The notes beneath the pieces were generated by a model. That model was not told the DNA's origin. It saw only the letters and a program-made list of their open reading frames with translations, and searched no databases. Both the position numbers and the translations under genes were made by a program. DNA of 64,000 nt. It comes from Deltaproteobacteria bacterium. Lineage in GTDB: Bacteria > Desulfobacterota > Syntrophia > Syntrophales > UBA5619. Below, one piece after another: positions 1 to 8,302 of the stretch (position 1 is its first letter; every line of letters begins with the position of its first letter). The stretch is from NCBI GenBank assembly GCA_021817825.1, contig JAKAFS010000001.1:1-64000 (forward strand), given 5' to 3'.

Positions 1-229
1 CATCCCCCTGGGCCAAGGCCTCGGCCATGAGGATGAACAGGGGGGCGACGAGCTGGTTCATGTTCGTCCCCTGGCTGAAGATGATACTCCCCATCTGCAA
101 CAGCTGCAGGGGTTCCAGATAGATGAGGGCAATCACGACGCCCGCGAACCCCAGGGCAAAGGAGACCGGGGCGCCCATGAAGATCGATCCGAGAATGATC
201 AGGCCAATGACGATCAGCTGTGTGGTCAC
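1..229 (-). CDS. dctM: TRAP transporter large permease DctM, N-terminal part (3' end outside window)
   Basis: This is the first 76 codons of the large membrane subunit of a tripartite ATP-independent periplasmic transporter, which moves the substrate across the inner membrane using an ion gradient. A GTG start at 229 is preceded at the right distance by GGGAGG. The readable protein begins MTTQLIVIGLIILG and continues as hydrophobic segments with a short polar stretch (QGTNMNQL), as in DctM N-termini. It follows dctQ and dctP in the same direction, completing the usual P-Q-M order. The gene runs off the left edge, so the remaining helices cannot be judged. Confidence 0.85.
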   Translation of the reverse strand, partial: MTTQLIVIGLIILGSIFMGAPVSFALGFAGVVIALIYLEPLQLLQMGSIIFSQGTNMNQLVAPLFILMAEALAQGD

Positions 230-286
230 GATGGGAACCTCCCTCATTCCGGTCTACAATGAACGGCACCGCCCGGGAAGCTGCGC

Positions 287-790
287 CTAGAGGTATTTCT
301 TCCCGCCGCCGAGCAGATCCAGGATGATGCAGACGACGGTGATCAGCATGAAAACCGATCCGGTGACCATGGCCGCATAGAGGTAAGCCATGGGGATCTG
401 GAAGTTTCCCAGGGTCAGCTTGCCGTATTTGAGCGCCGCGGTGAACGAAGCGAGGCTGCACCAGCCGATGACGACGATGAAGGTCAGGGCCATCAGATAG
501 CCGATGATGTTCATGACCCTAAGCGCCGTGATTCCGTAGCGCTTGCCGACCCACTCCTTGACCAGATCCACCGACACATGCCCCTTTTCCTGAAAGGCGT
601 AGGCGGTGCCCAGAAAGATCGTCCAGATCAGGATGTACTGGGAGAGGTCCAGACTCCAGGAGGTGGGCTGGGAAAAGAAGCCGCGCAAGATCCCCTCCAG
701 CGTGGCCAAAAGACCGAGGCAGATGATCAGCCCCCCGGAAACAACGGCGGTGAACCCATTGATCTTTTCCAGAACCTTCGGATACTTCAT
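287..790 (-). CDS. dctQ: TRAP transporter small permease DctQ
   Basis: This 167-residue protein has four predicted transmembrane helices, the normal size and topology for the DctQ family, which partners DctM in the inner membrane. The ATG at 790 (MKYPKVLEKINGF) is chosen because the upstream extension of the same frame is charged, low-complexity sequence unlike the family. A YILIWTIFLGTAYAFQEKGH stretch in the second helix region resembles the DctQ core. It lies between dctP and dctM with short gaps, so the three form one transcription unit. The substrate cannot be read from this subunit. Confidence 0.9.
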   Translation of the reverse strand: MKYPKVLEKINGFTAVVSGGLIICLGLLATLEGILRGFFSQPTSWSLDLSQYILIWTIFLGTAYAFQEKGHVSVDLVKEWVGKRYGITALRVMNIIGYLMALTFIVVIGWCSLASFTAALKYGKLTLGNFQIPMAYLYAAMVTGSVFMLITVVCIILDLLGGGKKYL

Positions 791-861
791 GGTGCTCCCC
801 CTTTGACGAGAAGCCTCCCGTCCGCCGGCGAGGAACCGACGGACGGGAGATCCGCAAGCGG

Positions 862-1869
862 TTATTTCATGGTGTCCAGGGCTTTCATGAGTTCCGCGCC
901 ATCGGGGCCAGCGACGCCCTTCACCTGTTCGAAAAGGGGCTGCCGGACCTTTTTGAATTCGGCGTTCTGGGCAGCGGTCAGGACGGTCACGGTGCCGCCG
1001 GACTTTTTGATCTTCTCCTCGAACTGGGTGCGGAGGTTTTTGTAGCTGCCGTTGATGAAATCCATGTATCGTTTTTTGGCCCGCAAGACCCCCTGTTGCT
1101 GCTCCGGGTTGAGGCGCTTCCAGGCCTTTTCGGACATGATCATCCCGGTGAGGACATTCTGCAGGCCCGTAAAGGTGATGTTCGGGGCCGACTCGTAGAG
1201 TTTGAAGGAATCGATGACGATCCAGCTCGTGTAGACCACGTCCACGGTCCCCCGCTGGAGCGCCACGGCAAGATCGCCCAGGGGGATCGTCACGGCGCTC
1301 CCGCCCCACATCTTCATCGCCTCACCGAGCCACTTGCCGGAGGCCCGGACGGCCTTTCCCTTGAGGTCCGCCGGTGACTTCACGGGGGCCAGCTTCTTGC
1401 CCGTTCCGAAGGCCGCCGTCTCGGGATAGCCGGGACAGAGGTACTTGACGCCGTACTTGGCGAAGACTTTCTCCAGCAGAGGACTTGTGGCCGTATCGAG
1501 TTCCTTATACTTCTCGCCCGGATAGGCGCCGGGGATCTCCATCGGCGTGATCGCCTTGACCGTCGGACTGACGCTGGCGACCATGAAATGGGCGATGTCG
1601 ACATTCCCCGCCTGGACGGCATCGAAGGCTTCGGGGTCGGAAATCAGGGACGCCGAAGGGTAGACCTGCACCTTCACCTGCCCTTTGGTCTCCTCTTCCA
1701 CGGCCTTGGCGAAATAGGCGTATCCTTCGCCGTAAAAACCGGCCGCCGGGGTCGGCTGGCTGAGTTTGAGGAGGATCGTTTTATCTGCGCTTGCAGACCA
1801 AGCGGCCACAGCAGGAAGAAACACCAGCGCTAGAGCAAGAAGGCCTATGTTCCATTTCTTTCGATTCAT
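862..1869 (-). CDS. dctP: TRAP transporter periplasmic solute-binding protein DctP
   Basis: This 335-residue protein has an N-terminal signal peptide (KK, then a hydrophobic run ending near AWSA) and the DctP fold. It delivers a carboxylate substrate to the DctQM permease in the periplasm. Family-like features include an ASLISDPEAFDAVQAGNVD segment and a VDVVYTSWIVIDSF segment in the second lobe. The conserved substrate-binding Arg is probably in KAVRASGKW. The ligand is unknown; most relatives bind dicarboxylates or other organic acids. The ATG at 1869 has GGAGATG just upstream. It is the first gene of dctPQM. Confidence 0.92.
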   Translation of the reverse strand: MNRKKWNIGLLALALVFLPAVAAWSASADKTILLKLSQPTPAAGFYGEGYAYFAKAVEEETKGQVKVQVYPSASLISDPEAFDAVQAGNVDIAHFMVASVSPTVKAITPMEIPGAYPGEKYKELDTATSPLLEKVFAKYGVKYLCPGYPETAAFGTGKKLAPVKSPADLKGKAVRASGKWLGEAMKMWGGSAVTIPLGDLAVALQRGTVDVVYTSWIVIDSFKLYESAPNITFTGLQNVLTGMIMSEKAWKRLNPEQQQGVLRAKKRYMDFINGSYKNLRTQFEEKIKKSGGTVTVLTAAQNAEFKKVRQPLFEQVKGVAGPDGAELMKALDTMK

Positions 1870-1993
1870 ACGCTCATCTCCTTTATGGTTCTGTTGCCTA
1901 TGTCCCGTTGCTCGTCGGTATGCAACTGCACTCGGCTTTTACCAGGATCGCTAGCGTTGCAACCGCTCTCGTTTTCCCTTCGTCTTAAAAAAA

Positions 1994-2023
1994 ATCCTAG
2001 CATACCCGATTGAGATGAATCAA
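1994..2023 (-). promoter_or_regulatory. Candidate sigma70-type promoter for dctPQM
   Basis: Reading the minus strand, TTGATT (-35) is followed after 18 bases by TAGGAT (-10). It lies about 125 bp upstream of dctP and is the best hexamer pair in the 320-bp gap (1870-2189), which otherwise shows no gene. The match is moderate. Confidence 0.4.
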
Positions 2024-2189
2024 GGCGGAACGCTTTTTTTATATTCCCAGCCATCGGTCGACTTAAACCATTCATTGACGGATGGGGAAAAGAATGCGAG
2101 ATTATAGTCAATATTTATGAGGTTACTTCGTTGTCGTAGAAGCCAAACGACGCAAGCTAGGTGGAACAACAACCCAAGGGAGGAACGTC

Positions 2190-2303
2190 ATGGGCGACAA
2201 AGGCGGCAAGAAAGACAAGGAAAAGGGTCAGAAGCAGAACGCCGAGAAGCAGAAACAAAATTCCAAGAACAAACTTGATAAGCAGCCGAAAAGAAAACCT
2301 TAA
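2190..2303 (+). CDS. Very small lysine/glutamine-rich protein (37 aa)
   Basis: This short frame encodes a highly basic, probably disordered peptide that begins MGDKGGKKDKEKGQ and ends KQPKRKP. It is supported by a strong ribosome binding site (AAGGGAGGAACGTC before the ATG) and by a composition of almost only Lys, Gln, Asn, Asp, Glu and Gly with no hydrophobic core. Such peptides may bind nucleic acid or be stress-related, but no function can be assigned. It sits on the plus strand in the gap between dctP and the DUF1499 gene. It was missed by length filters, and its coding nature is inferred from the RBS and clean frame. Confidence 0.6.
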   Translation: MGDKGGKKDKEKGQKQNAEKQKQNSKNKLDKQPKRKP

Positions 2304-2433
2304 TAGGAATATAAGGGTAACAGACGCTCCCTGACTGCGATCCGTCGGACCCCTTCGACAGAGGCAAATGAATCGTTATAGGATCGCATCGCCTCGGGAA
2401 GGTACGCCTGGGAGATCTTTGACGAGGAGAAAG

Positions 2434-2883
2434 ATGTCCAGATACTGGTTATTATGCCTCGTGGTCATGATGACGGGCTGCTCCGGTGCCCGCTCGTCGC
2501 AAATCGGAGTGACGGGAGGCAGGCTCGCGCCTTGTCCCCCCTCCCCCAACTGCGTCTGCTCGCAAGACCAGGATCCGGAACACACCATTGCCCCCCTGCG
2601 CTATGCAGGAACGGCCGAGCAGGCCAGGGAGATCCTGCTCAAGGTCATCGCAGGCATGAAAAGGTCCCATATCGTCGATGAAACCGCGACCTATCTCCAC
2701 GTTGAATTCACCTCCGCCCTCTTTCGCTTCGTCGACGACGTCGAGTTTCTCTTTGACGACGGGGCCAAGACCATCCACGTCCGGTCCGCTTCCCGGGTAG
2801 GTTACTCCGATCTGGGGGTGAATCGCCGCCGCATCGAAACCATCCGCGCGCAGTTCAACACCCTCACAAGAGAACGGATGTAG
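2434..2883 (+). CDS. DUF1499 family lipoprotein
   Basis: This 149-residue protein starts at the ATG at 2434, which has GAGGAG upstream and opens directly into a lipoprotein signal peptide (MSRYWLLCLVVMMTGC). An earlier ATG at 2368 would put a charged 22-residue leader before it and is less likely. After the lipobox come APCPPSPNCVCSQ, typical of DUF1499 proteins, and a C-terminal half with VEFTSALFRFVDDVEF and SASRVGYSDLGVNRRRIE, also typical. The family's role is unknown; members occur in proteobacterial envelopes and plant chloroplasts. It is convergent with the acsE-like gene 24 bp away. Confidence 0.85.
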   Translation: MSRYWLLCLVVMMTGCSGARSSQIGVTGGRLAPCPPSPNCVCSQDQDPEHTIAPLRYAGTAEQAREILLKVIAGMKRSHIVDETATYLHVEFTSALFRFVDDVEFLFDDGAKTIHVRSASRVGYSDLGVNRRRIETIRAQFNTLTRERM

Positions 2884-2907
2884 CGGGACAAGCTCCCCCC
2901 TTTTTGT

Positions 2908-3702
2908 CTATTCGAGGCGGCCTTCCCTAAAGGCGCGGATGTAGTCCATGCAGAAATTGTCCTTCCCGACCACCAGGGTGGAGGCCTTGAGCATCGTATA
3001 GAGGAGTTTGTCCGTGGGATCGATGATCGCCGAATCGAGTCCCTTGGTGATCGCGGCGGCCAAAAAGGCCCGATTCACCGCCTTGCGGGCCGGCAGGCCG
3101 TAGGAGACGTTCGTGAGGCCGCAGACCGTATGGACGCCGGGAAAGCGCTTCATGATCTCCTCGATGGCGTTCAGGGTCGCCACAGCCGATTGCGGATTGG
3201 TGGAAAGGGGGTAGACCAGCGGATCGAGATAGAGGTCGTCGAGCGCGACGCCTGCGGCCGTCAGCTTCTCCACGAGCCTTCCGGCCAGGGTCACCTTTTC
3301 CTCCGTCGTTTCGGCCATCGAATCTTCGGCCTGACACAGGGCGATCACCTTGGTCTTGTATTCCAAAACCAGCGGCAGGATGCCGTCGTATCTCGACGGT
3401 TCGAGGTTGATGGAATTGATGATCGGCGTCTTTTTCAAAAGGGGCAGCATCGCCTTGATCACCTCGGCATCGGGACTGTCGATGCAAAGGGGCAATTCCG
3501 TCACCTCCTGAACCGCCTCGACGACCCACTGGAGTTTTTCTTTCTCCTCCCCCACGAAGGTCCCGGCGTTCACATCGATGTACTGCGCCCCGGCGAGGGT
3601 CTGCGATTTCGCCTCCTCCTGGATGAAGGCCCGGTCCGCCGCGGCGATGGCCTGGGCGATCGTTTTTCGCGAGGCATTGATCCTTTCGGCGATAATGAGC
3701 AT
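2908..3702 (-). CDS. acsE: Methyltetrahydrofolate:corrinoid methyltransferase (AcsE-like, pterin-binding)
   Basis: This 264-residue protein is a pterin-binding TIM barrel of the dihydropteroate synthase / AcsE superfamily. It should move the methyl group of methyl-tetrahydrofolate to a corrinoid protein, the last folate step of the Wood-Ljungdahl methyl branch. Supporting motifs are MLIIAERINASR at the N-terminus, AQYIDVNAGTF, LCIDSPDAEVIKAML, and CGLTNVSYGLPAR near the C-terminus. It lies 13 bp after the MetF-MetV fusion and in the same operon as folD. No corrinoid protein or CODH/ACS subunit is in the window, so the acceptor is not shown. Other corrinoid methyltransferases share the fold. 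Confidence 0.85.
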   Translation of the reverse strand: MLIIAERINASRKTIAQAIAAADRAFIQEEAKSQTLAGAQYIDVNAGTFVGEEKEKLQWVVEAVQEVTELPLCIDSPDAEVIKAMLPLLKKTPIINSINLEPSRYDGILPLVLEYKTKVIALCQAEDSMAETTEEKVTLAGRLVEKLTAAGVALDDLYLDPLVYPLSTNPQSAVATLNAIEEIMKRFPGVHTVCGLTNVSYGLPARKAVNRAFLAAAITKGLDSAIIDPTDKLLYTMLKASTLVVGKDNFCMDYIRAFREGRLE

Positions 3703-3715
3703 GCGGTTCTCCTTT

Positions 3716-5311
3716 CTACTTCTTTGCGATTTTCGGAATCCCCAGCCTCCGGGAGGTATGGTCCCGGCCGAGGTAATAATTGATCCACGAAGAGCTCTGG
3801 TAGAAGTCCCAATTGCAGGGGGGGACTTGTCGGTCCGCCAGGCTCCCCTCTTCGCCGTAGTGCTTGAGCCGGGCGTAGGCCTTCACATAGATGCAGTGCC
3901 GCTCGTTCGGATAGACCTCGCAAAAGCCGTTGAGACTCCCGCCGCAGGCCCCGTTGCGCTGGTTTTTCGGGCACTGGGACATGGGGCAGCTGTAGGCGAC
4001 GTCGGTCAGGGCGCAATCCCCGCAGTCCTGGCAGTCGTAGAGGAGCACCTTGGAAAGATGCTCCAGTTTATGGAAGGGCCCTTCCCACGGCGTCCCGGCC
4101 AGACGCTTGGAGAGGGCCGCCATCGCGCCATAGAGGTTCTTTCCGGGCTCGAAGATCAGCCGGTGGACAAAGCGGGACAATCGATAGACCGGCGTCACCG
4201 GCGCATCAAGAGGCCGCCCGGCGCGGGTCGTCGGCGCTTTCGCATTCAGGCCCGATTCGGAGTCCCGCTCGTAATAGTAGAATCCGCCGGGCTGCGGATC
4301 GTCGAAATGATGGACGAGGTCCCGCCAGTTCGGACTCAGGGCCTCCCCCTGTTCGATGATCTCCTCGACCTGGCTGTAGGGGATGCGGTGCCCGCCGATA
4401 TGGACGCCGGCAAAGCCCATTCCCTTCATGATCGCATACATCCGGGCGGCCCGCAGCAGCCGCGCCCCCACCCCCTTGTCGGGGGCCCCCTTTTCCCTGT
4501 CCAGCTCGGCCAGGAGCCGGTCGCTGACGATGCAGCCGGGAATCCGGTTGCCGTGCATGACCTTGGCTGCGCCGAAGGCAAGGACATAGAGGTTTCCCAC
4601 GAGCGGAACCGGCGGTTCCGCCTGTTGCATCCACTGGAGGACCTCATGGAATTTGCGGGCGTCGTAGCCGAGCTGGGTCACCGCAAAGCCCGCCCCGGCG
4701 GCGAGCTTCTTTTTGAGTTTGAAGTACTGGGCCAGCACCTCCGCTTCGGTCGCCTTGAAGGGGGAGACGGCGACGCCGGCGAAAAAGCGGCTCGGCTGGT
4801 GGCGGATCGGCCCCTTGAGGCCCGGCGTTTCCAGCCCCCGGTTCATGGCCCCGATCAACTCCAGCAGCTGGACCGGATCGAGATCGAAGACCGGTTTGGC
4901 CCGCCCCTGAAAGCCCGTCACGGGATAATCGCCGCTCAGGACCAGGATGTTCCGGACCCCGGCCCGGTCGAGGGCGTAAAGGCTGCTTTCCAGCTGGTTG
5001 CGGTTCCGGTCCTTGCAGGTGAGATGGACGAGGGGCTCGATCCCCAGGCGGAGGATCTCCGCGCCCAGCAGGTCGGCCAAAAAGGCCGGGTTCCCCCCCG
5101 CGTTGTCGGTGATCGTGACGGCGTGGACCTTCCCCCCCTGGGCGGCAAGTCCCGCATGGTTCAGGACCTCCTCCTGCTCCGGCTCCCGGGCGCCTCGTCC
5201 CGGGACCAGTTCCCAGGCAATGGAAAAGGTCCCCTCCGCCAGTGATTGCCGAAAGGAACGGCCCCCCCGGAATGGGTCTGCTCCGGGCTGTAGGCAGGTT
5301 TCGTCGGTCAT
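3716..5311 (-). CDS. Methylenetetrahydrofolate reductase fused to MetV-like zinc/Fe-S domain
   Basis: This 531-residue protein joins two domains that are often separate. The first 300 residues are a MetF-type flavin barrel (FSIAWELVPGRGAREPE, AVTITDNAGGNPAF, NILVLSGDYPVTGF, FAVTQLGYDARKF) that reduces methylene-THF to methyl-THF. The C-terminal 200 residues match the MetV / MTHFR_C domain, with a cysteine cluster beginning DCQDCGDCALTDVAYSCPMS and continuing CPKNQRNGACGG near residues 425-460. In acetogens and syntrophs MetV partners MetF and may carry metal or Fe-S centres that link it to electron carriers. It lies between folD (11 bp) and acsE (13 bp), so it supplies methyl-THF to AcsE. Confidence 0.88.
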   Translation of the reverse strand: MTDETCLQPGADPFRGGRSFRQSLAEGTFSIAWELVPGRGAREPEQEEVLNHAGLAAQGGKVHAVTITDNAGGNPAFLADLLGAEILRLGIEPLVHLTCKDRNRNQLESSLYALDRAGVRNILVLSGDYPVTGFQGRAKPVFDLDPVQLLELIGAMNRGLETPGLKGPIRHQPSRFFAGVAVSPFKATEAEVLAQYFKLKKKLAAGAGFAVTQLGYDARKFHEVLQWMQQAEPPVPLVGNLYVLAFGAAKVMHGNRIPGCIVSDRLLAELDREKGAPDKGVGARLLRAARMYAIMKGMGFAGVHIGGHRIPYSQVEEIIEQGEALSPNWRDLVHHFDDPQPGGFYYYERDSESGLNAKAPTTRAGRPLDAPVTPVYRLSRFVHRLIFEPGKNLYGAMAALSKRLAGTPWEGPFHKLEHLSKVLLYDCQDCGDCALTDVAYSCPMSQCPKNQRNGACGGSLNGFCEVYPNERHCIYVKAYARLKHYGEEGSLADRQVPPCNWDFYQSSSWINYYLGRDHTSRRLGIPKIAKK

Positions 5312-5322
5312 GATCTTCCTCG

Positions 5323-6207
5323 TTATTCCAGTCCGGCAGCCAGCTTGGCCGCTTTCACGGTATTTTCCATCAGCATCGTGATCGTCATCGGCCCCACCCC
5401 TCCCGGGACCGGGGTGATGAGGGAGCAGCAGTTCAGCACCCCTGCGAAATCCACATCGCCGCAGAGCTTGGCCTTGCCCTCCGCCGTGGTTCCGATCCGG
5501 TTCACCCCCACGTCGATCACGACGGCCCCCTCCTTGACCATGTCCGGCGTGATGGCATTGGGCTTGCCCGCCGCGACGATGAGGATGTCGGCCCGGCGCG
5601 TGTGGCTGGCCATGTCGCGGGTGCCGGTATGACAGAGGGTCACCGTCGCGTTGGCCCCCGGCTGCTTTTGCATGAGGATGGCCGCGATCGGCTTTCCCAC
5701 GAGATTGGACCGGCCCACGACGACCACTTCGGCCCCTTCGATCTTCACCCCCGAGCGGATCAGGAGCTGCTGGATCCCGGCCGGCGTGCAGGGAAGAAAG
5801 GCCGCCTCGCCGATCATCATCTTGCCCACGTTCATGGGGTGAAAGCCGTCCACATCCTTGTTCGGATCGATGGCATAGAGGACCTTCGTCTCGTTGATGT
5901 GCTTGGGCAGGGGAAGCTGGACGAGGATGCCGTGGATCCGCGGATCGCGGTTGTAACGGTCGATCATGGCCAGGAGTTCCGCTTCGCCGATCGCGGCCGG
6001 CAGGTTTTCCTGGACGGAATGAAAGCCGATCTCCTTGGCCGCCTTCTGCTTGGCCGTTACATAGCTGACCGATCCGGGATCGTCACCGACCAGAATCGTC
6101 ACCAACCCCGGGACCACGCCGCGTTCCTTCAAACGGGCCGTTTCCCCTTTCAATTCCTCACGAATCTGCCGAGCGACCTCGCTGCCGCTGATCAATTTTG
6201 TCGTCAC
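5323..6207 (-). CDS. folD: FolD: methylene-THF dehydrogenase / methenyl-THF cyclohydrolase
   Basis: This 294-residue protein has the size and motifs of FolD, a cytosolic bifunctional enzyme interconverting methylene- and formyl-THF with NAD(P). SYVTAKQKAAKEIG holds the catalytic Lys, GILVQLPLPKH is the active-site loop, VVVGRSNLVGKPIAAIL forms the nucleotide site, and PVPGGVGPMTITML closes the protein. The start is GTG at 6207, with AAGGAGGAGCG directly upstream. It is first in the folD-metF/metV-acsE unit. The upstream 216 bp contains the terminator of the previous operon. Confidence 0.95.
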   Translation of the reverse strand: MTTKLISGSEVARQIREELKGETARLKERGVVPGLVTILVGDDPGSVSYVTAKQKAAKEIGFHSVQENLPAAIGEAELLAMIDRYNRDPRIHGILVQLPLPKHINETKVLYAIDPNKDVDGFHPMNVGKMMIGEAAFLPCTPAGIQQLLIRSGVKIEGAEVVVVGRSNLVGKPIAAILMQKQPGANATVTLCHTGTRDMASHTRRADILIVAAGKPNAITPDMVKEGAVVIDVGVNRIGTTAEGKAKLCGDVDFAGVLNCCSLITPVPGGVGPMTITMLMENTVKAAKLAAGLE

Positions 6208-6366
6208 CGCTCCTCCTTGCCGATCTGCTTTCTCTTATGCCGTTGCGCCACGGCGTGGCTTGCAAAGGGTGCTGCACTGAAGCGCCTATCGCCTCGTCGG
6301 CCTCTGTCGCCGGGCGGCAATGGTCTGTTCTCTACCACGTTCCCGCACTTTTTGACAAGGAGGGGC

Positions 6367-6403
6367 AAAAAAATTCCTCCGGCGCACCAACCGGCGCCGG
6401 AGG
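6367..6403 (-). terminator. Intrinsic terminator after the CoA-ligase/lyase operon
   Basis: On the minus strand a perfect 10-bp stem (CCTCCGGCGC paired with GCGCCGGAGG, 8-base loop) is followed by AATTTTTTT. It lies 20 bp after the lyase stop codon and separates that operon from folD. Confidence 0.9.
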
Positions 6404-6423
6404 ATCGGCACAAAAAGATCGGG

Positions 6424-7317
6424 TTACTTCTTCCGCAGGGCTTCCATCTCTTGGATCTCCTTGATCGTCGCCAGGATCTGCCGGGCATTGTCGTAGACCG
6501 GCGTATCGACCATCTTCCCCTTGTAGGTGACGGCGGCGGCGCCCTTGGCGATCCCCTCTTCCTCGAAGACCTTGACGACGCCGGTGGCCCACTCGACATC
6601 TTCGGCCGTGGGCATGTAGAGACGGTGGGAAGGCTCGATCTGATTGGGGTGGATCAGCATCCGCCCCTCGTAGCCCATCTGGCGCCCCTGGAGGACGCTC
6701 GTCTCGAAGGCAGGCAGGTTCGAGAAATCGACAAAGGGGCAGTCGATGGCGATGCAGCCGGCGGCCCGGGCGGCCACGGCGGTGTAGTGGCGGCCGTAGA
6801 GCTGCTCGGTCCCCTCGGAAGTCAGCTTCACCCGCATGTCCTTGGTATAGTCCACGGCGCCGAAGATCAGCGAATTGACCCGCTTACTCGCCAGGGCCGC
6901 GGGATAGGCATTCATCATCCCCTTGGCCGTTTCGATGAGGAGCTGAATGGCGATGGCGCCGACCGTAAGCCCACGCCGGCGCTCCAATTCCTCGATCTTC
7001 CATTCCAGGCGCTTTACGTTATCCGCCTCGCCGGTTTTGGCAAGACAAATCCCGGCGACCCCTTCATGGACCACGGCCTCCAGATCGTCGTTGGTCATCA
7101 GGGTCTCCCAGTTGTTGACCCGCACATAGACCTTCGATCCGCTGGCCCCGGCTTGCTTGAGGTTTTCCCGGACGCACTCGCGGGCACGGACCTTCTCGGC
7201 GGGCGGCACCGAGTCCTCCAGATCCAGGGTGATGATATCGGCGGAAAACTCCGGGGCCTTGGCGATCATCTTCTCGTTGTTCCCGGGGACATAAAAGACG
7301 GAGCGCATGACGGTCAT
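6424..7317 (-). CDS. HpcH/HpaI-type CoA-ester lyase (malyl-CoA / citramalyl-CoA lyase or CitE-like)
   Basis: This 297-residue enzyme belongs to the CitE / malyl-CoA lyase group. It opens with MRSVFYVPGNNEKM and has DIITLDLEDSVPP (acidic Mg2+ ligand region), VYVRVNNWET, and LLIETAKGMMNAY, the second metal-binding Glu region. SLIFGAVDYTKDM and GRMLIHPNQIEP also match the family. Together with the ligase genes upstream it suggests that a dicarboxylic acid is activated to its CoA ester and split, for example malate to glyoxylate and acetyl-CoA. The exact substrate cannot be decided from sequence alone. AAGGAG lies before the ATG at 7317. It is the last gene of the operon, 40 bp after the ligase alpha subunit. 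Confidence 0.82.
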   Translation of the reverse strand: MTVMRSVFYVPGNNEKMIAKAPEFSADIITLDLEDSVPPAEKVRARECVRENLKQAGASGSKVYVRVNNWETLMTNDDLEAVVHEGVAGICLAKTGEADNVKRLEWKIEELERRRGLTVGAIAIQLLIETAKGMMNAYPAALASKRVNSLIFGAVDYTKDMRVKLTSEGTEQLYGRHYTAVAARAAGCIAIDCPFVDFSNLPAFETSVLQGRQMGYEGRMLIHPNQIEPSHRLYMPTAEDVEWATGVVKVFEEEGIAKGAAAVTYKGKMVDTPVYDNARQILATIKEIQEMEALRKK

Positions 7318-7357
7318 AACGGTTCTCCTTTCTAGGCTAAGCTGGGTGACGGAACTT

Positions 7358-8281
7358 TTAAGAGACCTTTTTAACCCTTAATTTCCCCTGCTCCTGCAAT
7401 TCCCGGAGCCGCTGGGGGATTTCATTGGGATTGTCCACAACGATGATGCCGGCGTCGCGCAGCCGCTCGATCTTGCCCTGGGTGGAGCCGCTGCCCCGCT
7501 CGACGATGGCGCTGGCATGGGAAAACTTCATCCCCGCCGGGGCCCAGGCGCCGGAGACATAGATGATGATCGGCTTGGTGAATCGGCCGCTCTTGACGAG
7601 CATCGCCGCTTCTTCCTCGTGATGGCCGCCCATCTCGCCGAAGATGGCCATGACGTCCGTGTCTTCGTCCTCCTGGAAGAGGGGCAGCACATCGGAAAAG
7701 GACATCCCGGTCACGGGCTCGGTTCCCACATGGAGCACCGTGCTGATGCCGAAGCCGGCCCGGGAGATCACGTAGGGCAAAGTCCCGGACTGGCCGCCGC
7801 TCCGGGAGATCACCCCCACATGGCCGGGCAGGAAATGGCGGGTGGCGAATTCGACCGAGCCGCCGAGCCAGCCCAAAAGACCGATCCCGGGGGTGTTCAC
7901 CCCGATGGAGCCCGGTCCCAGGATCATCGCCCCTTTCTGTTTTCCATAGGCGACCATCTCCAGGATGTCGTAGAGGGGAACCCGCTCGACGGGCATGACG
8001 AGCCACTTGACGTCGGCATCCAAGGCCTCGAAGACGGCATCCCGGAGTCCCGTCCCGGGGATGAAGGTCACGGAACAGTCGAAGAGGCCGTGGTGCTTCA
8101 CCGCGTCCCGGACCGTATTGTAGACCGGGATCCCGTCCACCTCCTCGCCGCCGCGGCCCGGGGTCACGCCGGCCACGACGTTGGTCCCCATGCTCCGCAT
8201 GAGCTTGGCCCGCATCGAGCCTTCGCGGCCCGTGATCCCCTGGACCACCACTTTCGTCGATTTCGTCAGCACGATAGCCAT
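7358..8281 (-). CDS. Acyl-CoA ligase alpha subunit (succinyl-CoA synthetase / malate-CoA ligase type)
   Basis: This 307-residue protein is the CoA-binding, phosphohistidine-carrying alpha subunit of an ADP-forming acyl-CoA synthetase. VVVQGITGREGSMRAKLM is the Rossmann CoA site, GVISRSGGQSGTLPYVI is the ligase core, and the phosphorylated His is His255 in MKFSHASAIVERGSGS, matching GHAGAI of E. coli SucD. SucD and MtkB (malate thiokinase) cannot be separated by eye. The neighbouring CoA-ester lyase favours a malate-type substrate. The gap to the upstream ferredoxin gene is 21 bp. Confidence 0.85.
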   Translation of the reverse strand: MAIVLTKSTKVVVQGITGREGSMRAKLMRSMGTNVVAGVTPGRGGEEVDGIPVYNTVRDAVKHHGLFDCSVTFIPGTGLRDAVFEALDADVKWLVMPVERVPLYDILEMVAYGKQKGAMILGPGSIGVNTPGIGLLGWLGGSVEFATRHFLPGHVGVISRSGGQSGTLPYVISRAGFGISTVLHVGTEPVTGMSFSDVLPLFQEDEDTDVMAIFGEMGGHHEEEAAMLVKSGRFTKPIIIYVSGAWAPAGMKFSHASAIVERGSGSTQGKIERLRDAGIIVVDNPNEIPQRLRELQEQGKLRVKKVS

Positions 8282-8302
8282 CTTTGCACCCCCTTATTTG
8301 GG

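Noticed and set aside
6208-6366. Promoter or riboswitch before folD
   Set aside because: No good hexamer pair or conserved folate (THF) riboswitch core was recognised by eye. A covariance-model search would be decisive.
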